A stretch of DNA of 64,000 bases from Marinobacterium lutimaris (lineage in GTDB: Bacteria; Pseudomonadota; Gammaproteobacteria; Pseudomonadales; Balneatricaceae), in assembly GCF_900108065.1 (NCBI RefSeq), contig NZ_FNVQ01000005.1, forward strand, positions 310,001 to 374,000, in the 5' to 3' direction. Numbering within the stretch: the stretch's first letter is position 1; each line of letters opens with the position of its first letter. The notes under the pieces are model-generated. The model was not told the origin of the DNA and did not search any database. It saw only the letters and a program-made list of their open reading frames with translations. Shown piece by piece: positions 44,709-52,181 of this stretch. The position numbers were made by a program, and so were the translations under genes.

Positions 44709-45224
44709 ATGATGTTGGCCCGTTTTTATATTGGGTTAGTGAAACGACTGAATCAGGGGGCCGGCATTCTCTGCGGCACCCTGATCGTCTATATGGCGGC
44801 CCATATTCTGCTCGAGATCGTGCTGCGCCTGTTCAACACCTCCACCTACGTACTCAACGAGTTCATCGGCTATGCCGTCGCCACCATGACCTTCATGGGC
44901 CTGGGCTTTGCCCTGGAGCGAGGCGGCCTGATCCGTGTAGGTCTGGTGATTAACCGGCTCAGCCCGAATGCAGCCATGTGGCTGGATCTGGCCATATCGA
45001 GCGCCATGCTGGCCCTGTTCGGCTGGCTCAGCTGGTACTGGGGCATCAACGTGAATCGCAGCTACTCCCGCGGCATCACCAGCGAATCCCTGGCCGATAC
45101 GCCGCTGTGGATCCCTGAAGGCGCGGTACTGCTGGGCCTGGTTCTGCTTTGCCTGACGCTCTCCTCGCGGGTGTTGAGTCTGCTCGTTTTTCGTAAAACC
45201 CCGATCGATCTGGAGCCGCGCTGA
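44709..45224 (+). CDS. TRAP transporter small permease (DctQ family), first system
   Basis: A 171-residue membrane protein with four helices, the DctQ topology. LLEIVLRLFNTSTYVLNEFIGYAVATMTFMGLGFALERGGLIRVGL is the characteristic stretch (helix 1 end to helix 2, including the conserved E(F/L)..Y and the RGGLIRV segment). It packs against DctM in the inner membrane. Start at 44709, four bases after dctP; its stop codon shares a base with the dctM start. Sequence similarity between DctQ proteins is low, so assignment depends on the topology, the small conserved motif and the flanking genes. Confidence 0.88.
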   Translation: MMLARFYIGLVKRLNQGAGILCGTLIVYMAAHILLEIVLRLFNTSTYVLNEFIGYAVATMTFMGLGFALERGGLIRVGLVINRLSPNAAMWLDLAISSAMLALFGWLSWYWGINVNRSYSRGITSESLADTPLWIPEGAVLLGLVLLCLTLSSRVLSLLVFRKTPIDLEPR

Positions 45225-46525
45225 TGGAGATTCTGTTAACGACCTTCGGCGTCATCGCGATGGTGTTTATCGTGCTGGGGCTTGGCACCTGGGTGTTCGC
45301 CGGCCTGGTGACCGTATCTGTTCTGTCGCTGCTGCTGATGGCGGATTTCAGCCTGCACCGCGTCGGCGTGACCCTGAGCCGCATCCTGTTTCGCGCCGGA
45401 AGCTCCTGGGAGCTTTCGGCGATACCGATGTTCATCCTGATGGGGGAGATGATCTTCCGTTCGGATATATCGGAACGGCTGTTCCGTGGCCTGGAGCCGA
45501 TCACCGCGCGTATTCCCGGTGGCATCCTGCACACCAATATCTTCGGCTGTACGCTGTTCGCAGCGGTCAGTGGCTCCAGCTCCGCCACCACGGCGACCGT
45601 AGGTAAGATCACCACCCGTGAGCTGGAGATCCGTGGCTATGACCGTCGCCTGTCGATCGGCTCCCTGGCCGGTGCCGGCAGCCTGGGCCTGCTGATTCCG
45701 CCTTCGATCGTCATGATCGTCTATGGCGTACAGGCCGAGGTATCGATCAGCAAGCTGTTCATGGCCGGCGTGCTGCCGGGTCTGTTGATCGCCTGCCTCT
45801 ATTCCGGCTACCTGTTTTACCAAGCGATTCGCTTTCCTCATAAAGCGCCGCGGGAGGTCAACTCCAAGGTGAGCATGAGAGAGAGCGCCGCTCTGCTGGC
45901 ACCGGTGCTGACGCTGATCTTTATCGTTATCGGCTCGATCTACAGCGGTATCGCCACGCCCTCAGAGGCGGCTGCTGTTGGTGTCGGCGCCGTGGTGCTG
46001 ATGCTGCTGTTTGAGCGCCAGCTGAGCTGGAAGCTGTTTACCGATGCGGTGCAGGCAACCATTCTCAGCAGCGTCATGGTGTGCTCGATCCTGGTCTGTG
46101 CGGCACTGCTTTCCACCGCCGTGGGCTATCTGCATATCCCGCGCGACCTGGCCGGATTCATCGGTTCCCTGGAGCTTTCGGCGCCCGCGCTGCTGCTGAT
46201 CCTGGCGCTCTTCTACGTGATCCTCGGTCTCTTCCTCGACGGCATCTCCATCACCGTCATGAGCCTGCCGATCACTCTGCCGCTGGTGGTTCAGGCTGGC
46301 TTCGACCCGCTCTGGTTCGGCGTTTTCCTGGTGATCATGGTGGAACTCGGACAGATCACCCCGCCGGTCGGCTTTAACCTGTTTGTCCTGCAGGGGCTGA
46401 CCGGTGAAAAACTCGGCGCCATCGCGCTGGCGGCTTTCCCCTTCTTTATCCTGATGTGTGTCGCAGCACTGCTGATCTCGATTTTCCCGCAGATCGTGCT
46501 GGTGCTACCTAACCTGGGCGGCTGA
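45224..46525 (+). CDS. TRAP transporter large permease (DctM family), first system
   Basis: A 433-residue inner-membrane protein with about twelve helices. Signatures of DctM: AIPMFILMGEMIFRS, GGILHTNIFGCTLFAAVSGSSSATTATVG, GAGSLGLLIPPSIVMIVYGVQAEVSI, GIATPSEAAAVGVGAV, and LVIMVELGQITPPVGFNLFVLQG near the end. It forms the Na+-coupled elevator transport unit fed by DctP. It starts with a one-base overlap with dctQ. No terminator is obvious before the sigma-54-like promoter of the next gene. Confidence 0.93.
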   Translation: MEILLTTFGVIAMVFIVLGLGTWVFAGLVTVSVLSLLLMADFSLHRVGVTLSRILFRAGSSWELSAIPMFILMGEMIFRSDISERLFRGLEPITARIPGGILHTNIFGCTLFAAVSGSSSATTATVGKITTRELEIRGYDRRLSIGSLAGAGSLGLLIPPSIVMIVYGVQAEVSISKLFMAGVLPGLLIACLYSGYLFYQAIRFPHKAPREVNSKVSMRESAALLAPVLTLIFIVIGSIYSGIATPSEAAAVGVGAVVLMLLFERQLSWKLFTDAVQATILSSVMVCSILVCAALLSTAVGYLHIPRDLAGFIGSLELSAPALLLILALFYVILGLFLDGISITVMSLPITLPLVVQAGFDPLWFGVFLVIMVELGQITPPVGFNLFVLQGLTGEKLGAIALAAFPFFILMCVAALLISIFPQIVLVLPNLGG

Positions 46526-46702
46526 TTTCCGGCCGCCCGGCCTTTCCAAAGCTCTAAAACCGGGCAACACACGCACCGATTAGGTGCATCATTCTGGGCT
46601 CAGATTTTGACATCAGCCCTCAACTCCCATATTAATCAGGCACTAAAAGATGCATAAAAAATATAACTAAAACAAAAAAGGGCCGGATTTCGCCGATTTT
46701 CG

Positions 46703-46718
46703 TGGCATGAATACTGCT
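46703..46718 (+). promoter_or_regulatory. Sigma-54 promoter candidate of the GlxA-type regulator
   Basis: TGGCATGAATACTGCT has GG-N10-GC spacing and matches the TGGCACG-N4-TTGCW consensus except at two positions. It lies 56 bases before the regulator's ATG in an AT-rich gap (46526-46773). The enhancer-binding activator would have to be encoded elsewhere. Confidence 0.65.
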
Positions 46719-46731
46719 TTGTGATCACAAA
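46718..46731. promoter_or_regulatory. 14-base perfect palindrome at the predicted start site
   Basis: TTTGTGATCACAAA is perfectly self-complementary and begins at the last base of the sigma-54 -12 element, covering the expected transcription start. It is a plausible repressor operator. It is not a CRP site: the TGTGA and TCACA arms overlap instead of being six bases apart. Confidence 0.6.
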
Positions 46732-46773
46732 CAATCAGTCGATGCCCAGATCGCGGAGTTCAGCGTACCGTCT

Positions 46774-47826
46774 ATGAAAAATATACTCTCCACCAGCCCA
46801 GCCTCCGCGTTTTCGCCCCATTTTCAGAATGTTAACCGCGCTTTTTTGCAGCAGAAGCCCTCACCCAGGCTTGAACAGCCACCCAGAAAGGTGGTGTTTC
46901 TCCTGCTCGATCATTTTTCCATGTCGACATTTTCCGTGGCTTTGGATGCCTGCGTAACGGCAAACCTGATCTACTCACGCAAGCTGTATCAGATGCAGAC
47001 CTGCGGTATCGATCAACCTAAAGCGCTCTCGGATCTCGGTATCGCTATACCTACGGATGGCATCCTCGATGATCTTGAGCTGGATGCGAACTCGGTGCTT
47101 GTGGTCTGCGGCGGCTATCGTAACGAACTGGGGCCCCTGCCCAAGCTGGCCGCCAGACTGTGCGAAGCAGCGCAACGCGGCGTTACTCTCTGCGGCGTCT
47201 GGAACGGCAGTTACTACCTGGCCGCTGCAGGTACCGTGGACGAGGTGCCGATATCGATTCACCAGGATAACCGCGCACTGATGCGGGAGTGTTTTCCCGG
47301 TCAGGAGCTTTCCTACGCCTCCTATAGCGCAGCCCCCGGACGCTACACCTGCGCAGGTCCCAACAGCGTCCTCGATATGATGCTGGACCTGATCAGCGAC
47401 CAGCAGGGCGGCGCCTGTGCGCAATCCATTGAGGAGGTGATCGGCCGTGACAGGAATAGCACCGAGGGCGAGTGTTCCAGCTCGCTGATGTTGTCAGATC
47501 CCCAGGCGCCCCAGGCGTTGAAGGACTCGATCATGCTGATGGAAAAGAATATCGATGAGCCGCTGCCGGTGAACGAGATCGCCGCCCTGGTCGGCATCTC
47601 CAGGCGCCAGATCGAGCGCATGTTCAACCGCCATGTGGGTTCATCCCCGGCGCGCTACTACCTGGAGTGTCGTCTGACCCATGCCCGTCAACTGCTGCTG
47701 CAATCAAACCTGAGCATCACCGACGTATCAGTGGCCTGTGGCTTTGTCAGCTCCACCCACTTCAGCCGCAGCTACCGCCGCCTGTTCGGCTACCCGCCCA
47801 CGGATGTGCGTCGCGGTCGCGAATAA
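46774..47826 (+). CDS. GlxA-family transcriptional regulator (DJ-1/PfpI domain plus AraC HTH)
   Basis: A 350-residue regulator. Residues about 40-215 form a DJ-1/PfpI-like domain (VVFLLLDHFSMSTFSVALDA, VLVVCGGYRN, and LCGVWNGSYYLAAAG at the nucleophile elbow, where Trp-Asn replaces the usual residues and no catalytic Cys is in place). Residues about 250-345 are an AraC/XylS double helix-turn-helix: NEIAALVGISRRQIERMFNRHVGSSPARYYLECRL cut by VACGFVSSTHFSRSYRRLFG. GlxA-type regulators such as GbdR, CdhR and ArgR of Pseudomonas sense amino acids or quaternary amines. It lies between two TRAP operons and may control one or both. The start ATG at 46774 lacks a strong Shine-Dalgarno sequence. Confidence 0.9.
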   Translation: MKNILSTSPASAFSPHFQNVNRAFLQQKPSPRLEQPPRKVVFLLLDHFSMSTFSVALDACVTANLIYSRKLYQMQTCGIDQPKALSDLGIAIPTDGILDDLELDANSVLVVCGGYRNELGPLPKLAARLCEAAQRGVTLCGVWNGSYYLAAAGTVDEVPISIHQDNRALMRECFPGQELSYASYSAAPGRYTCAGPNSVLDMMLDLISDQQGGACAQSIEEVIGRDRNSTEGECSSSLMLSDPQAPQALKDSIMLMEKNIDEPLPVNEIAALVGISRRQIERMFNRHVGSSPARYYLECRLTHARQLLLQSNLSITDVSVACGFVSSTHFSRSYRRLFGYPPTDVRRGRE

Positions 47827-47860
47827 CCCCTGCATAGCCCAAGCTCCCCAGCCAGGCCTC

Positions 47861-47906
47861 AAAAAGAAACACCCCGGAAGATCGCTCGACCGGGGTGTTT
47901 CTTTTT
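47861..47906. terminator. Bidirectional terminator between the GlxA-type regulator and the second dctM
   Basis: A long perfect stem, AAAGAAACACCCCGG against CCGGGGTGTTTCTTT (47890-47904), closes a 12-base loop and is flanked by A and T tracts. Confidence 0.95.
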
Positions 47907-47932
47907 CTGTTTCAAAAGCAGCACCTGAACGC

Positions 47933-49225
47933 CTAGGAGAAAACCTCAGGCAGCCAGAGCGCGATCTGCGGGAACAGGGTCAGCAATCCAACCGCAACCA
48001 GCAGGATCACCCAATAAGGCATGGCGGCATAGGCTGCACTGGGTACTCCCACCTCGCCCTTGGTAATTGAGCTGAGTACGAAGAGGTTCAATCCCACCGG
48101 CGGCGTGATCATGCCAACCTCCATCAGCAGCGTCACGATGATACCGAACCAGACCGGGTCGAAGCCGAGGCTCACCACCATCGGGAAGGTGATCGGCAAG
48201 GTCATCAACAGCAGGGAGATGCCGTCGAAGAAGCAGCCCAGCACCAGGTACACCAGCACCACCATCAGCAGCACGCCGTAGCGACCGAGGCCCAGCTCAG
48301 CAATCATATCAACCGCGCCGCGCGGCAGGCCCAGCAGGCTTACCGCCTGTGCCAGGATCACCGTGCCGACCAGGATCATCGCGATACAGCTGAACATGAT
48401 GGAGGAGCGTTTGAACGCATTCCACAGCTCGCGCCAGGTCAGATCGCCCCAGAGGAAACCGATCACGATCGAGACGCCCACACCCATGGCCGCCGCTTCG
48501 GTGGGCGTGGCGATCCCCATGTAGATGGTGCCCAGTACGAAGAAGATCAGAATCGGCAGCGGCCAGATCTGCAGCAGCCCCGCACCGGTATCGCGCCAGC
48601 TGAAGCCTTCGCCATGCTCGGGCGCGATATGCGACGAGCCAAAGCGAGAACGCAGGTAGATCCAGAGCAGGAAGCCGGAAGAGATCATCAGGCCGGGCAG
48701 CAGCCCCGCCAGGAACAGACGACCGATGGAGACATCCTGGGTCGCGCCATAGATCAGCAGCGACAGGCTCGGCGGAATCAGCAGCCCCAGCGTGCCACCG
48801 GCAGCCAGAGACCCAACCACAGCAGCGGGGTCATAACCGCGCTTTTTCAGCTCTGGATAGCTGACCGAACCGATAGCAGCCGCGGTGGAGGTGCTTGATC
48901 CGCTAACCGCGCCGAACAGCGTACATACCGCAATATTGGTGTGTAGCAGCTGGCCCGGCATGCAGCGGAACAGCGGTGTCAGGCCGTTATAGACACGCGT
49001 GGAGACGCCGCTGGCCAGCAGGATATCACCCAGCATGATGAACAGCGGCACCGCGCTCAGGGTGAACTCGGTCAGCAGGTTCCAGGCCGAGTTGATCGCC
49101 AGCGCCGTAGCGCCATTGGCCTGAAAGTGCAGCAGGATAAATCCGGTCAGGCCCAGGGCGGCGCCCAGCAACGCTCCGGTACCCAGCAATACGATGAGCG
49201 AACCGCTCAGAATCAGCCAGCTCAT
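47933..49225 (-). CDS. TRAP transporter large permease (DctM family), second system
   Basis: A 430-residue DctM with about twelve helices: VPLFIMLGDILLASG, LLHTNIAVCTLFGAVSGSSTSTAAAIG, GGTLGLLIPPSLSLLIYGATQDVSI, GIATPTEAAAMGVGVSI and LLMEVGMITPPVGLNLFVLSS. It is clearly a different paralogue from the first system (for example SLLIYGATQDVSI versus VMIVYGVQAEVSI), so the two loci are not a recent duplication. Its ATG overlaps the dctQ stop by four bases. It forms an operon with dctQ and dctP upstream on the minus strand and is convergent with the GlxA-type regulator gene. Confidence 0.93.
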   Translation of the reverse strand: MSWLILSGSLIVLLGTGALLGAALGLTGFILLHFQANGATALAINSAWNLLTEFTLSAVPLFIMLGDILLASGVSTRVYNGLTPLFRCMPGQLLHTNIAVCTLFGAVSGSSTSTAAAIGSVSYPELKKRGYDPAAVVGSLAAGGTLGLLIPPSLSLLIYGATQDVSIGRLFLAGLLPGLMISSGFLLWIYLRSRFGSSHIAPEHGEGFSWRDTGAGLLQIWPLPILIFFVLGTIYMGIATPTEAAAMGVGVSIVIGFLWGDLTWRELWNAFKRSSIMFSCIAMILVGTVILAQAVSLLGLPRGAVDMIAELGLGRYGVLLMVVLVYLVLGCFFDGISLLLMTLPITFPMVVSLGFDPVWFGIIVTLLMEVGMITPPVGLNLFVLSSITKGEVGVPSAAYAAMPYWVILLVAVGLLTLFPQIALWLPEVFS

Positions 49226-49734
49226 TGCTCACCTCCCATCAGTCCGGCCCAGTCTCCGCGCAGGCCACGGAACAACACACGCAGCTCGATCAGCAGGCAC
49301 AGCCCCAGGGATGCCGGCATCAGCGCCATCCAGGGCCAGAGCAACAATCCGCTGACATCGGTACGTGAACTGATCTGCCGGGAAAAGTCGGTGAAATTCC
49401 AGGATTCGTAGATAAAGACCACCGCGAAGGTGATAAAGATAATAGCGGCCGCAAAGCGGCAGACACGCTGCAGAACCGGGCCAAAGCGGTCGGTCAGTAC
49501 CGACAGCTTGATATGCTCGGATCTGAGCATGACTTCAGGAAACGTGGTGAACGCCAGGGTTACAAAGAGCAACCCTGCCAGTTCATCCGAAAATGAGAGG
49601 GGTGCCCCGGCCAGGTACCGCAGCAGCGCACTGCTCAAAATCATCAACGCCATAAGAATACCGGCGCAGACACCAATGAAGAACAGTGCATGCGTGACCC
49701 GATCCAAGGTTTTAGACAGCAGCAAGGCCATCAT
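49222..49734 (-). CDS. TRAP transporter small permease (DctQ family), second system
   Basis: A 170-residue, four-helix DctQ protein. MALMILSSALLRYLAGAPLSFSDELAGLLFVTLAFTTFP contains the conserved L(R)Y..G.P....EL segment, and LRSEHIKLSVLTDRF is the loop after helix 2. It partners the DctM encoded downstream. AAGGAGG precedes the ATG at 49734. A hairpin lies in the 42-base gap between dctP and this gene, which may lower permease expression relative to the binding protein, a known arrangement in TRAP and ABC operons. Confidence 0.88.
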   Translation of the reverse strand: MMALLLSKTLDRVTHALFFIGVCAGILMALMILSSALLRYLAGAPLSFSDELAGLLFVTLAFTTFPEVMLRSEHIKLSVLTDRFGPVLQRVCRFAAAIIFITFAVVFIYESWNFTDFSRQISSRTDVSGLLLWPWMALMPASLGLCLLIELRVLFRGLRGDWAGLMGGEQ

Positions 49735-49752
49735 CCCCTCCTTTACAATGCC

Positions 49753-49770
49753 GACGGCGCAAGCGCCGTC
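49753..49770 (-). promoter_or_regulatory. Intercistronic hairpin between second-system dctP and dctQ
   Basis: GACGGCGC (49753-49760) and GCGCCGTC (49763-49770) form a perfect eight-base stem with a two-base loop and no T tract. It probably protects the dctP message end or attenuates read-through rather than terminating. Confidence 0.65.
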
Positions 49771-49776
49771 GATGAA

Positions 49777-50805
49777 TTACTTCTGCTGCTCGCGAGCCAG
49801 CGCGGAAACGGTTTCGTAGTAGCCAACGCCTTCTTCACCGGCGCTTTCAGCCATCTCTTTCCAGGCTGCCATAGCGGCGTCTACGAAGGTGTTCACGTCG
49901 GCTTCGCTGAACGGATCCAGCACGGTGATGCCCAGCTCCTTGCGCTCTTCACGGGCAGCTTCTTCACGGGCGGGGTCCACCGCCAGTTCGCGGGTTTCCG
50001 CCCAGGTCTCTTCACCGGCTTCAGCCAGCGCAGCCTGCTGCTCTTCGGTCAGAGAATCCCAGGTCTTGTCGCTGACGCCGAACATCCAGGGAGAAGCCGC
50101 CCAGGGATGCAGATAGGCTTCATACTTGGTCACTTCCTGCAGCGACACGGTCTTGGCAACGGTGGACAGGTAGTAAGCGCAATCCACGACGCCGGTCTGC
50201 AGTGCAAGGTACATATCGTTCTGGCCAATCACCTGTGCGGAGATATCCAGCTTCTTGAAGGTATCGACCAGGTGGCCGGACCATACGCGGACCTTCTTGT
50301 CCTTCAGGTCTTCCAGGGTGTTGACCGGCTCTTTGCAGTGCAGGCCCACATCGAATACCGGGGCAACGACCCCGCCGATGGTATGGATATCCCAGTTGGC
50401 ATAGGCGTCCTTGTAGATGCTGCGCAGGGTCGGCAGCAGCTCCAGGTGCTGGGAGGACTCGGTGATGGCGCCCTGGGCGTAAACGGAAGCCAGTGCCGGT
50501 GCGTCGCGCTTGTAGTACTCACCGTACATCAGCGCCATATCCACCATGCCGCCCTTGAGAATACGCAGCATGTCAGCCTCTTTCAGGCCCAGAGAACCGG
50601 CGTGATAGACGTCAACCTGAAGGGAACCGCCGCTCTTTTCTTTAACGCGCTCGGCGAATTTTTCGATGTGTGCGGCTTCAGGGCGGGACTGTGCCAGGCC
50701 ACTGTGAAACTTGAGCACGCGGACATCGTCAGCCAGGACGCTGCCAGCCATGAATGCACCTGCCATGACGACAGCGCTTGAAATCATTGTCTTGCGAAAA
50801 TTCAT
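49777..50805 (-). CDS. TRAP transporter substrate-binding protein (DctP family), second system
   Basis: A 342-residue periplasmic binding protein. A signal peptide (MNFRKTMISSAVVMAGAFMA, cut after VLA) precedes the DctP fold: IEKFAERVKEKSGGSLQVDVYHAGSLGLKEADML, the Arg strand LKDKKVRVWSGHLVD, and a C-terminal helical region with SLTEEQQAALAEAGEETW. The upstream frame from 50847 is not needed, because the ATG at 50805 gives the export signal. It shares little with the first DctP, so a different ligand is likely. It is the first gene of a dctPQM operon; its upstream region is rich in TGTCGC half-sites. Confidence 0.92.
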   Translation of the reverse strand: MNFRKTMISSAVVMAGAFMAGSVLADDVRVLKFHSGLAQSRPEAAHIEKFAERVKEKSGGSLQVDVYHAGSLGLKEADMLRILKGGMVDMALMYGEYYKRDAPALASVYAQGAITESSQHLELLPTLRSIYKDAYANWDIHTIGGVVAPVFDVGLHCKEPVNTLEDLKDKKVRVWSGHLVDTFKKLDISAQVIGQNDMYLALQTGVVDCAYYLSTVAKTVSLQEVTKYEAYLHPWAASPWMFGVSDKTWDSLTEEQQAALAEAGEETWAETRELAVDPAREEAAREERKELGITVLDPFSEADVNTFVDAAMAAWKEMAESAGEEGVGYYETVSALAREQQK

Positions 50806-50810
50806 AATAT

Positions 50811-50928
50811 TGTCGCTCCTAGCCAAACAAGGAAGTCCGAACCCCAACCAGCGGCCGTACGGACGGTCGATCCATCATAGGAAGCGACAAAAATTGATGA
50901 CCGACTGCTCGCGACATTAAGTTGTCGC
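50811..50928. promoter_or_regulatory. TGTCGC/GCGACA half-sites upstream of the second TRAP operon
   Basis: TGTCGC occurs at 50811 and 50923 and its complement GCGACA at 50884 and 50911. The last two arms form a perfect palindrome, GCGACATTAAGTTGTCGC (50911-50928). Four copies of one hexamer in 118 bases suggest an operator set. TGTCGC is also the half-site of the GlxA/AraC-type ArgR of Pseudomonas, which fits the nearby regulator, but the binding is inferred. Confidence 0.5.
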
Positions 50929-50995
50929 AATCCGTCTTCCGGGTACGTCGGTATGAGAGTAGGACAGCCGCGCAGGGCGACCGTCCATTGGCCGG

Positions 50996-52096
50996 TCAGC
51001 TATCGGCTGTGCCCATGGCGGCTGCGGCTAGCACCGCGCCCTCCTGGGAAGTGTTAAGTGCGCGGATCGGATAGGGAATGGTGATCCCCTCTTCCCGGTA
51101 GCGGGCGTGCAGCGCCTTGATAAAGAGATGCTTGAGCACAAAGCTGTCGGTGAACTGGTGGCCACGCAGGATCACCGTAAAGTTGATGCTAGAGCTGTCG
51201 AAGGAGTGATAGACCATAAAGGTGCCGAAATCCGACACCCCCTGCTCACTGTTGCGCAGCACCTGCTTGGCCACCTCGGTGGTTACCTGTTCCACGTGCT
51301 CCAGATCGGAGTCGTAGTGCACGCCCACCTCGACCAGCACCGACAGCTCTTTCTGCGGATAGTCATAGTTGATCAGCTTGGAGGCGGAGATACGGCTGTT
51401 GGGCATGATCACGGTGTTGTTGGGCAGCATCTTGATCCAGGTGGAGCGCCAGCCGATCTTCTCCACAAAGCCCTGCTCGCCGGACTCCAGCTCAATGTAG
51501 TCCCCTACCTGGATCGGCTTGTCGATCAGAATCTGTACGCCGGAAAAGAAGTTCTCCAGCGTCGGCTGCAGCGCCAGCGCCACCGCCAGAGAGGTGATAC
51601 CGAGAGAAGCGATCAGCGGCGTGATCGAGATCCCCAGGGTACCCAGCAGAATCAGCACACCGACGCCAAGCACCAGCGCGCGGGTCAGGATCATGGCGAT
51701 GCCGCGACTGTTGCGCAGCACCGGCAGAGTGCGCGAATAATGATCAATGCACCCTTTGACGATCCGGTCGAATAGAATCACCAGGGCCAGTATCAGCAGA
51801 ATACGGGCACCATTGTCGGTGAGCGATTCGAGCATATCCGGAGCAATATCGTAGTAGCACAACAGGCGTTCGAGAAAGATCAGGTTCAGCGCCAGAATCA
51901 GCACCGCGACAGGCAGCCGCAGGGCAGAGACCATCAGGCCATCGACGAAAAAGGAGGTGCGTCCGGTGAGCCTGCCCAGATGCCCCAATACCAGCTGGGC
52001 GAGCATCCACATCAGCAACATCGACAGCAGCGGCAGCCCAGTCGCGATCACCCAGTCTGGCAGCATCAGGCCGCTCAGTTCGTCGAGATTGTCCAT
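50996..52096 (-). CDS. Small-conductance mechanosensitive channel (MscS family)
   Basis: A 366-residue MscS-family protein with four predicted membrane helices. The pore helix and following region read ITPLIASLGITSLAVALALQPTLENFFSGVQILIDKPIQVGDYIEL, and the beta domain begins with VEKIGWRSTWIKMLPNNTVIMPNSRISAS. It is longer than E. coli MscS (286) at the N terminus, closer to YnaI-type channels. Two ATG codons are possible (52102 and 52096); the second lies the proper distance from AAGGGGG. It gates in response to membrane tension. It is followed by the TRAP operon region and preceded by trkH; a shared osmotic or ionic role with TrkH is possible. Confidence 0.9.
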   Translation of the reverse strand: MDNLDELSGLMLPDWVIATGLPLLSMLLMWMLAQLVLGHLGRLTGRTSFFVDGLMVSALRLPVAVLILALNLIFLERLLCYYDIAPDMLESLTDNGARILLILALVILFDRIVKGCIDHYSRTLPVLRNSRGIAMILTRALVLGVGVLILLGTLGISITPLIASLGITSLAVALALQPTLENFFSGVQILIDKPIQVGDYIELESGEQGFVEKIGWRSTWIKMLPNNTVIMPNSRISASKLINYDYPQKELSVLVEVGVHYDSDLEHVEQVTTEVAKQVLRNSEQGVSDFGTFMVYHSFDSSSINFTVILRGHQFTDSFVLKHLFIKALHARYREEGITIPYPIRALNTSQEGAVLAAAAMGTADS

Positions 52097-52181
52097 TCCC
52101 ATCCCCCTTGGCTTCTGATCTTGCCAGGGAGTGAAGCAACTTCTATTCCGTTCGGGGCGAAAGCGGTCTTTCTGCGTCGGC

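Noticed and set aside
46718-46731. TTTGTGATCACAAA as a CRP/Vfr site
   Set aside because: CRP sites need six bases between TGTGA and TCACA; here the arms overlap, so a different regulator is required.
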